A stretch of 64,000 bases of DNA from CAKZLS01 sp963701445 (lineage in GTDB: Bacteria > Pseudomonadota > Alphaproteobacteria > Rhodospirillales > Defluviicoccaceae): assembly GCA_963701445.1 (NCBI GenBank), contig CAVPAM010000047.1, positions 66,312 to 130,311 on the forward strand, written 5' to 3'. The notes under the pieces were generated by a model, which saw only the letters and a program-made list of their open reading frames with translations, was not told the origin of the DNA and did not search any database. The number at the start of each line of letters is the position of its first letter. The first letter of the stretch is position 1. This document shows, piece after piece, positions 55,277 through 63,087 of this stretch. The position numbers were made by a program, and so were the translations under genes.

Positions 55277-57417
55277 TTGACCGCCGCGGGGGACCCCGAC
55301 ACCCCCCTGCCCGACGTCGAACTCGGCGAAACCGAGGCCCGTGTCCGTCCGTCCGACTCCGCCACGGGACGGGTGGTGTTCTGGGCCGGGGCGGCGGTAT
55401 CCCTGGTCCACATATACTTCAACACCCTCGGCACCTTCTCGGAGCTGTGGACGTCGGCGATCCATTTCGGCGGCTTCGGCTTCCTGTGCGCGCTGGTCTT
55501 TCCGCTGGCCACGGCCAAGACCGCTCCCGGCCGGCGGTGGATCCTCGCCGTCGACGCCGGTCTCGGCGTGCTCGCGCTGGCCTGCGTCGCCTACCTCATC
55601 TACAACGAGGAACCGCTGTTCGCGCGGGGCGTGCGTTTCCTGCCCGCCGACTGGATCGTCTCCATCGTCGGCATCGCGCTCGCCATCGAGTTCACCCGCC
55701 GCACCACCGGCTGGATCATCCCCGCCCTGATCGTGCTGTCGCTGAGTTACGTCGCCTGGTGGGGACGCTACGTCGGCGGCGTGTTCCATTTCCCCGGCCT
55801 GACGCTGGAGACCGTGCTGTTCCGGGTGTTCTACGGCGCCGACGGCATGTTCGGCACCATCGCCCGGATCTCGTCCACCTATGTCTTCATGTTCATCCTG
55901 TTCGGCGCGTTCCTGGTGCGCTCGGGCGCCGGCGATTTCATCATCAACCTGGCGCGCTGCGTCGCCGGGCGGTTCGTCGGCGGGCCGGGACTGGTGGCGG
56001 TGCTGGGGTCGGGCCTGATGGGATCCATCTCCGGCTCGGCGGTGGCCAACACCGTCGGCACCGGGGTCATCACCATCCCGCTCATGCGCCGCGCCGGCTT
56101 CAACGCCCGGTTCGCCGCCGGGGTCGAGGCGTCGGCTTCCACCGGCGGCCAGCTCATGCCGCCGGTCATGGGCGCCGGCGCGTTCATCATGTCCAGCTAC
56201 ACCCAGATCCCCTACCTGGAGATCATCAAGCTCGCCGCCCTGCCGGCCATCCTGTATTTCCTGTCGGTGGCGTTCTGGGTCCGCATCGAGGCCAAGCGGC
56301 ATGACATCGGCGCCGGCCTCGGCGAGGACGCGCCGCCCATCGGCCGGGTGCTGCGCGAGGGCGGGCATTCGCTGATCCCCATCGCGGTGCTCATCGGGCT
56401 GCTGATTTACGGCTTCACCCCCACCTACGCCGCCGGCCTCGCCATGCTCGCCGTCATCGCCGCCTCGTGGCTGTCGCCCAACCGCATGGGACCCCGCGCC
56501 ATCGTCGACGCGCTGGCGCTGGGCGCGCGCAACATGATCGCCACCGCCGTCTTGCTGGTCGCCGTGGGCATCGTCGTCAACGTGCTGGGCACCACCGGCA
56601 TCGGCAACACGTTCTCGCTGATGATCAAGGGATGGGCCCAGGACAGCCTGATGGTCAGCCTCGTCCTGGTGGCGCTGGCCTCGCTGGTGCTCGGCATGGG
56701 CCTGCCGGTGACGGCGGCCTACATCGTGCTCGGCACCCTGTCGGCGCCGGCGCTGTACGACCTGATCGTCCAGGGCCAGTTGATCGACGCCATCGCCTCC
56801 GGCGCGGTCTCGGAGCAGGCCCGCTCCATCCTGATGCTGGTCAGCCCCGAGTCGGCCGCCGCCCTCGGCCAGGCCATGACCGAGTCCCAGGCCGCCGCCC
56901 TCGCCGCGCAAATTCCGCCCGCCATGAAATCGATGGTGCTGGAGAGCACGCTCGACGCGGCGGCGCTGACCACCGCGCTCTTGTCGGCCCACATGATCAT
57001 CTTCTGGCTGTCCCAGGACAGCAACGTCACGCCCCCGGTGTGCCTCGCGGCCTTCGCCGCCGCCGCCATCGCCCGCACCCCGCCGATGGCCACCGGCCTG
57101 ATGGCGTGGAAGATCGCCAAGGGCCTCTACATCGTGCCGCTGCTGTTCGCCTACACGCCGTTCCTGGCAGGCGACGCGCTCGCCGCCCTCGCCATCTTCG
57201 CGTTCGCGGCCGCCGGCATTTACGCCTGACGGCGGCGCTCGCCGGATACGCCGAGTCGCCGCTCGGCTGGCCGGCCCGCGCGGTGCTGACCGCCTCTGGC
57301 GTGGTGCTTCTGTGGCCGCTGGTCTGGGAATGGAAGCTGGCGGCGCTCGGCGCGGCCGCCACGGTGCTTATCGCGAGTTACCGCTCAGCCAGTCGAGCGC
57401 GGCCGTCCCGTCCATGA
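55277..57417 (+). CDS. TRAP transporter fused permease (frameshifted near the 3' end)
   Basis: A fused 4TM/12TM TRAP permease. Signatures include GSISGSAVANTVGTGVITIP, ASTGGQLMPPVMGAGAFIMS and the second-half repeat LGMGLPVTAAYIVLGTLSA, then SNVTPPVCLAAFAAAAI. The first frame stops at 57229 after FAAAGIYA. The next frame continues at once with LTAALAGYAESPLGWPARAV and another hydrophobic stretch to 57417, which is the normal C-terminus of such permeases; one missing C near 57225 explains this. The TTG at 55277 is the apparent start; no strong ribosome-binding site is seen. It overlaps the convergent SocA-like gene by about 50 bp. Confidence 0.88.
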
Positions 57418-57997
57418 CGGTCCCGCCGTCTCCGCCGTCGGCATGGGGCTCGTTCCGAGGAATGCCCTCCGCCGGAGCGCCGGGCGTCCACGAGCGCACC
57501 CGCACGTGCTTGCCGCTCTGGGTCCGCATGACCTTGCGGCGCCCCAGCGGATCGCCGCCGCCCGGAACGCCGTGGTCGACGATGGACCGCCGCATGGCGT
57601 CGAGCGTGATCTCGGTCCGCGCGCCGCGCCGATGCGCGTTGGCGTAGGCCGGCATCTCGCGCGTCACGGTGCCGAGGTGGTCGCACGTCAGATGCCCGAA
57701 CCGCCGCCAGATTTCCTCCAGCAGCGTCTCGGCCTCGTCGGGAAGCGGCGCGTCGGCGCCGATGTCGGGCCGCCCCTGGGAAAACGCGGCATAAAGATTG
57801 GGCTCCACCGGCCCCGCCTCGTCGGCCACGAACACGGCCGGCATCAGGGTCCGCCCCGGATAGAGCGCCGCATGACACGCCTGCGCCAGGAACAGCAGCC
57901 GCTGCAGCTTCTGCGGTTGCAGGTACTCGTCCCGCGCCGACGCCTTGTCGGCAAACCAGAACGCGGCGGCAAAAGCGGATTCCAGAATGGCGCGCAT
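57368..57997 (-). CDS. SocA/Panacea (DUF4065)-like protein
   Basis: A 209-residue protein whose N-terminal half resembles the Panacea/DUF4065 antitoxin domain: KLQRLLFLAQACHAALYPGR, MPAVFVADEAGPVEPNLYAA. Such domains act as antitoxins or proteolysis adaptors (Caulobacter SocA) for varied toxins. The C-terminal part is low in complexity and charged. No toxin gene is adjacent. It lies directly before the TIR-nSTAND gene on the opposite strand. ATG 57997 or 58018 could be the start. Confidence 0.65.
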   Translation of the reverse strand: MRAILESAFAAAFWFADKASARDEYLQPQKLQRLLFLAQACHAALYPGRTLMPAVFVADEAGPVEPNLYAAFSQGRPDIGADAPLPDEAETLLEEIWRRFGHLTCDHLGTVTREMPAYANAHRRGARTEITLDAMRRSIVDHGVPGGGDPLGRRKVMRTQSGKHVRVRSWTPGAPAEGIPRNEPHADGGDGGTVMDGTAALDWLSGNSR

Positions 57998-58190
57998 GGG
58001 GAAACAGTGTACGCGCATCCGCTCAACAAACGGTTAATGCGGAGACCGGGTACGCGCGAAACCGGGGTCTCTTTATCCTCCCGCTGTTGAGGTCGGGATG
58101 AAGCGGTGATCAGGTTGAGGTAGCCACTTTACGTAATGCCCTTTATGATTTGGAGATAGAGAAACCGGCGCGGTGGGGGAGTGTTGCCGG

Positions 58191-60962
58191 GTGGCGGATA
58201 CCTACGACGTCTTCCTGAGCTACAGCCACAACGACCGGGACGCGGCCGCGCAACCTCCACGGTCAGCTCGACAAGCTCGGGCTGTCGCGTTTTCTGGGAC
58301 GATGAAGGGCATCCGCGAGGGCGATCTCTGGCTCGACCGGCTGCAGGACGCGGTGGACGGCTGCGGCGCGTTCGTCGTGCTGGTCGGCCGCGACGGGGTG
58401 GCGCGGTGGATCGGCGCCGAGACCCAGGCCGCGCTCAACCGCTATTTCGGTCCCCGCGACGAGGCCGAACGCCTGCCGATCTTTCCGATCCTGCTCGGCG
58501 AGACGCGACCGGAGACGCTCCCGGCCTTCCTGCGGCTGTTCCAGGCGACGCCCTGGAACGGCGCCGATCCGCTGCCCGACACGCTGCTTCGAACAGATCC
58601 GCGAGCGCTCGATTGTCCCGAATGAAGCGATCGCGTTCGAAGGCTGTCCGTTCGTCGGGCTCAACGCCTATGGGACGGATCAGGCGCAACTGTTCTTCGG
58701 CCGTCAAAAGGAAACCTTGGACGCCCTCGCCTGCTTCGACACCCGGCGCGGCAGCCCGACCGTCCGGTGGCTGGAGATCAACGGCAACTCGGGCTCCGGC
58801 AAGTCCTCGCTGATGAACGCCGGCCTGCTGCCGCTGGTGGACCAGGGGTGGCTCTGGCCGCGCACCGGCATCGCGCACTGGCGGCGCATCGGGCCGATGA
58901 TGCCGGGCGCGCATCCGGTGGAAATGCTGGCGGAGTCCCTGGCGCCGCGCGCTCGATGCGAAGATGGGCGAGATCGTCAAGGACCTGCGCGACAGCGACG
59001 ACGCCCTGCGCTACCGGCTGCGCGAACGCAAGGCGGACGACACCGCCTTTCTGCTCGCCGTCGATCAGTTCGAGGAGCTGTTCACCTTCGCCGACCCGGA
59101 CGAGCGCGGCCGCTTCGACCGTCTGCTCGCCACCGCGCTGGAGGATGCCGACTGCCCGTTGTTCGTCATCTCCACGGTGCGCGCCGACTTTCTCGACCGC
59201 TTCGACGACCTGCCGCGACTGGTCGCCGTGCGCAACCGGCTGGGCCGGCCGTGGACGCTGCCGCCGATCGGCGCGGACGGCCTGCGCGAGATTATCGACG
59301 GCCCGGCCCGGCTCGCCGGCCTCGACGTCGGCGCGGTGCGGGAGGCGATGGTGGCCGAGGCGCGAGACGAGCCCGGCGCCCTGCCGCTGGTCGAAAATGC
59401 CCTGCATTGGCTGTGGACCCGGCGGGACAACGGCCGCCTGAGCGGAGAACTGTTCACCGAGAACGGCGGGCTCGCCGGAATTCTCAGCCGCAACGCGGAC
59501 CGTTTGCTCGACGGGCTGGACCCGAGGGAACGCGACCGCGCGCTGGAGTCTCCTGTTCCGCATGGTCCAGGTGGACCCGGAGGGTCGCCGTCACACCCGC
59601 CGGCGCATCGCGTTCGCCGAGGCCGAGGATGTCGCCGGCGGCGGCGAGCGCGGCCGGGCCCTGATCAACCGCCTGGCCGGCGAGCGCGCCCGCGATGGGG
59701 GACGGACCGAAGGTCCCTTGCGGCTGATCACCGTCACCGAGGAGGCGGCGGGCGGGAACGCGGTCCCGCGTGACGGCCGGTGGGTCAACCTGATCCACGA
59801 GACGCTGATCCGCGAGCAAGGGGCTGGACGCCGAGGGCAAGCCGCAGCCCTACTGGCCGACGCTGTGGACCTACATCGAACAGCACAAGGATCGGGCGGC
59901 GCGGCGGGAACGCCTGCTGCTGCAGGCGCGGGAATGGAAGGATCGCACGGGCCTCTCCCGGCTGGGCGGACTTGCCGGCTGGTCGTCGCTGTTCGGCTTT
60001 CGCGGACTTGCCGCCCCGGGCAGTCTCGAGCACCGCTACCTGCGGTGGAGCCGGGCGCCGGGCCTTGTTGAGGCCCTCGTCTGGCGGCGATCGTCGGCCG
60101 TTGTCGGGGAAAGCCGGTTCTGGATTGGGTGAAGGCGCATGACCAGCCGTATCGAGGCGCTTAGGAGCGCATTGGCTGTACAAACTTGGATCAAGGAGCT
60201 GCCGTTACCGCGAGCTTGTCTAGGTCCCGGCGAAGGGTTCACCTCACGGACGGTTTCCGGATGGGGAGCGAGCGAGACAGCGGACGAACGGCCGGTGCAT
60301 CCGGTGACGTTCGCCGACCGTTCGCGATCGGCGAGTACCGAGGTGACCTTTCGCGCAGTAGGATGCGTGCGTCGCGACGACGGGTGCGACGGCTATGCCG
60401 CGCGATCAAGGCTGGGGCCGGGAGACCGGCCGGTGATCAACGTCGACTGGGACGATGCACGCGCCTACGCCAAGTGGCTGGACGCGATGAAACGGCGGGG
60501 ACTGCCGACTGCCGAGCGAGGCGGAGTGGGAATATGCCGCCCGCGCCGGCACCACGACCGAATTACGCGCTGCCGGCACCGGACGGCAGCGATGATATCG
60601 CAGGCAAGGCGCTCGCCAATTGTGCTGACTGCGGCAGCGAATGGGACGGCAGACAGACCGCGCCGGTCGGCAAGCTTTCCGGCCAACGCCTGGGGATTGC
60701 ACGATATGCACGGCAACGTGTTGGGAGTGGGTCGAGGACTGCTGGCATGACAGCTACGATGATGCGCCGGATGACGGCCGGGCATGGGGCGAGGAGAATG
60801 GCGGCGACTGCGGTCTTCGTGTGCTGCGCGGCGGGTCCTGGGACAGCGATCAGGACTGTCGCGCGCTCGGCCGACCGCGACAGGGTCGACCCGGACAACC
60901 GGAACAACGTCATCGGTTTCCGTGTGGTTTGTTCGTCCCCATCTTCGGACACTGACCCCTGA
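58191..60962 (+). pseudogene. TIR-nSTAND1-FGE conflict-type receptor, many frameshifts; probable DGR target
   Basis: A multidomain protein of roughly 920 residues, readable only across frames. TIR domain first: YDVFLSYSHND and, after several frame changes, RVFWDDEG, WLDRLQDAVDGC and the region ARWIGAETQAAL with a candidate NADase glutamate. Next an nSTAND1 NTPase: Walker A GNSGSGKSSL, Walker B FLLAVDQFEELFT, and GALPLVENALHWLW. The C-terminus is a formylglycine-generating-enzyme/C-type-lectin fold: GFRMGSERDSG, DRPVINVDWDDARAYAKWLD, NAWGLHDMHGNVWEW, GLRVLRGGSWD and DNRNNVIGFRVV. Frame changes occur near 58251, 58285, 58310, 58590, 58951, 59549, 59823 and repeatedly after 60120. The architecture suggests a cell-suicide receptor with a diversifiable sensor. 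GTG start at 58191. Confidence 0.8.
60828..60935 (+). other. Candidate DGR variable region (VR) at the 3' end of the FGE domain
   Basis: The segment encodes GLRVLRGGSWD to DNRNNVIGFRVV, the place where DGR targets of the C-type-lectin fold vary. Several codons look like AAC or AAT with one or two A positions changed: after TGG come GAC, AGC, GAT, then GAC; after GCC come GAC, GAC, GTC, GAC; and GTC before ATC. Unchanged AAC codons remain in CGGAACAAC. This is the pattern expected from adenine-specific mutagenesis. One extra base near 60866 shifts the frame. No template copy was found in the window. Confidence 0.55.
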
Positions 60963-60998
60963 ACGCGGCGCGCGTCAGGCGCCGCGTCGAATTTTTTT
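60963..60998 (+). terminator. Strong hairpin plus T-run after the VR
   Basis: ACGCGGCGC (60963-60971) pairs with GCGCCGCGT (60979-60987) around a 7-base loop, then CGAA and eight T. It directly follows the stop at 60962. It can be a rho-independent terminator; DGR variable regions also often have a GC-rich hairpin just downstream, which aids retrohoming. Confidence 0.8.
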
Positions 60999-61354
60999 TA
61001 GCGTATCCCCATCTTGCCGGGCTGTCTTCGCCCGGCGGTGTTCGGCGGGACGGATCGGCAACGTACTCCAGAATATGGCGCGCGCAGCCCCCAGCTGTCG
61101 GCGTGGCCCACATGGTTGATCCAGCCCTGGATGCTGGCATCCAGCTCGGCGAAGCTGATCTCGCCGGCGTGATAGGCGGCCAGCCGCGACCGCAATCGCC
61201 GGTGGGCGTGCCGCACCTTGCGGCCCTTGACCAGGCGGTGGGTCGGGTAGACGACGAAACCGAGCCAGGGGATTCCCTCGCCGACCGGCAGAACTTGCGC
61301 CCGCGTCTCGTGAATCACCAGCCGCAGCCGGGCCAGCCTCTCGATGATCGCCGC
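60998..61354 (-). pseudogene. DGR-type reverse transcriptase, C-terminal remnant
   Basis: On the minus strand a segment of about 95 residues matches the end of DGR-type reverse transcriptases: AAIIERLARLRLVIHETRAQ, VGEGIPWLGFVVYPTHRLV, RSRLAAYHAGEISFAELDAS and IQGWINHVGHADSWGLR. An indel near 61078 alters the last residues. The catalytic palm (YxDD-type motif) and everything before it are missing: homology stops at about 61354, where a REP-like repeat begins. The remnant faces the TIR-nSTAND-FGE gene tail to tail. A group II intron maturase is less likely because the FPTHR/YPTHR and GWINH motifs are DGR-like. Confidence 0.65.
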
Positions 61355-61365
61355 CGGCCGCCCTC

Positions 61366-61490
61366 CCCCGTCCTTGCGAGCCCACCCTGCCTCCGTCGTC
61401 CTTGCGAGCGAAGCGCGGCAATCCAGTTCCACCGCTCAAGTCCTGAACGGCACCGGACCGCCGCGTCGCTTCGCTCCTCGCGGCGGCGGC
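61366..61490. repeat. REP-like palindromic repeat
   Basis: Contains two direct copies of CGTCCTTGCGAG (near 61369 and 61397), GCGAGCGAAGCGCGGCAATC in the first arm and GCGTCGCTTCGCTCCTCGC in the second, with about 50 bases between the arms. It matches the repeat at 32.16 kb in inverted orientation. It abuts the truncated end of the reverse transcriptase. Confidence 0.7.
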
Positions 61491-61572
61491 GCGGCGCGGG
61501 CCACGAGGCTCGTTGGCCGGGATATTCGCCCGCTTTTCCGGGTGAAAGATGGCACTGATTTTGCTTTTCAGG

Positions 61573-61634
61573 GCCCGGATTTCTACTGTGCATGGGGTTG
61601 TTTTGCAAAAAACCGTTTTTCCCCCCCCCCCCCC
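61573..61634. repeat. Dispersed intergenic repeat with 14-C tract, copy 2 (inverted)
   Basis: Bases 61573-61602 are the exact reverse complement of the 30-base element at 30588-30617. A 14-base C run (61621-61634) lies at the same relative position as the 13-base G run of copy 1. The spacer differs in sequence but is A/T-rich in both. Confidence 0.85.
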
Positions 61635-61827
61635 GCGTGCGCCCTGGCGGGAGGGCTCCGGGCGGATTGGCCGCGTCCGGAGCCCTCGGGTGGCCGTTAC
61701 CAGGACAGGGTCTTGACGTTGGGGTCGAACAGGATGCCCGGAACGGAAGACCCGGGTGATCCCCGGCTGTTATCTTGCGTATGATAGAAGTATCCACCGA
61801 TCTTCATCGTCAGGAGGCCGCGCGCTC
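61635..61827. other. Intergenic segment before ChaN gene
   Basis: No gene is supported. It holds GGGCTCCGG and CCGGAGCCC arms (near 61654 and 61677), a possible short hairpin, and AGGAGG at 61812-61817 serving the ChaN-like gene. Confidence 0.45.
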
Positions 61828-63087
61828 ATGGAACCTGCCCGCCGACACCGGATCCGTCCCCTTCCTCTCGCCGCCGCCCTTGCCGGCGGGCTCCTGCTGG
61901 CCGGCGCGGGGAATGCGGCCGGTGGTGATGGTCGCGCCGGGGCGTGCGCGGCGGCGGGGGCGTGGATCGATCCGGCGGACGGCTCGGTGGTCGCCCACGA
62001 CCGGCTGATCGCGGGCATGGCGGCTCGCGGCCGGTGGTGCTGCTGGGCGAGCATCACGACGACGCCGGGCACCATCGCTGGCAACTGCACACGCTGGCGG
62101 CGCTGCATGGACGGCGGCCGGACATGGCGGTCGGCTTCGAGGCGTTTCCCCGCCGGGTCCAGCCGGTCCTCGACCGCTGGGTGGCGGGCGGACTCGCCGC
62201 CGATGCCTTCCTCGCCGACGCGGGGTGGGCGGAGGTCTGGGGGTTCGACGCGGAACTCTACCTGCCGCTGTTCGAGTTCGCCCGCCTGCACCGCGTGCCC
62301 ATGCTGGCGCTGAACGTGGAGCGGGATCTGGTCGCGCGGGTCGGCCGGGAGGGCTTCGACGCCGTGCCGCCCGGGGACCGCGAAGGCGTCTCCACGCCAG
62401 CGCCGCCGCCGGACGCCTACATCCGTCAGCTCGCCCGGGTGTACGACAAGAACGCTTCCGCCGCCCCTCCGGCGACACGGTGCCGGGGACCCAGGAGGCC
62501 GACCGGAGCGACATCGCCGAAACCTTGGCCGATCCGGCGTTCCGGCGGTTCGTCGACGCCCAGCTCACCTGGGACCGCGCCATGGCCGAGGCCATCGCCG
62601 GCGCGCGCGCCGCCGACGGCGCGCGGCTGGTCGTCGGCATCCTCGGGCGGGGGCACGTGGAGCGCCGCTGGGGCGTGCCCCACCAGCTCGCCGACCTCGG
62701 CGTTCCGGACGCCGCCGTGCTGCTGCCCGTGGCGCCCTCGGAGGACTGCGCGGCCTTGGTCCCGGGCCTCGCCGACGCGGTCACGGTGCCGCCGGCCGGC
62801 GACGCGCCGCCCCCGGGTCCCCGCCTGGGCGTGAGGATGGAACGCGTGAGCGGCGCCGGCGCGCGGGTGATCGAGGTGGTGCCGGGCGGCGTCGCCGAGG
62901 CCACCGGCATCGAGGCCGGAGACATCATCGTCGAGGCCGCCGGCCGACCCATCGCCAAGAGCGGAGATCTCATCGCCACCGTCCGCCAGCAGTCCCCGGG
63001 CACCTGGCTGCCTCTTAAAGTCCAGCGGGACGGCGCCACTGTCGACCGGGTCGCCCGCTTCCGCCGAACCCAGCCGAGCCGCAATGA
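61828..63087 (+). CDS. ChaN-family lipoprotein-like protein with C-terminal PDZ domain (frameshifted)
   Basis: A ChaN-type (haem- or iron-uptake-related) protein with an exported N-terminus (LPLAAALAGGLLLAGAGNAA). The core motif VVLLGEHHDDAGHHRWQLHT follows after a frame change near 62030. MAVGFEAFPRRVQPVLDRWV and FVDAQLTWDRAMAEAIAGAR are typical of the family. From about 62820 a PDZ domain is visible (RLGVRMERV, AEATGIEAGDIIVEAAGRPI). Missing bases near 62030, 62450-62475 and 63060 shift the frame; with the last repaired the protein ends RFPPNPAEPQ, with its stop overlapping the next start (ATGA). AGGAGG lies ten bases before ATG 61828. Confidence 0.8.

Noticed and set aside
55181..56992. 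603-residue minus-strand frame
   Set aside because: Antisense to the second TRAP permease; low-complexity His/Gly/Asp composition typical of a shadow.
60998..61439. Group II intron maturase as an explanation for the reverse transcriptase remnant
   Set aside because: The segment has GFVVYPTHR and GWINH-type motifs of DGR reverse transcriptases, no intron RNA structure was seen, and no maturase X domain or HNH follows.
61435..61827. Template repeat (TR) of the DGR
   Set aside because: I looked for an A-rich near-copy of 60828-60935 on both strands here and elsewhere in the window and found none; only REP-like and G-tract repeats are present.
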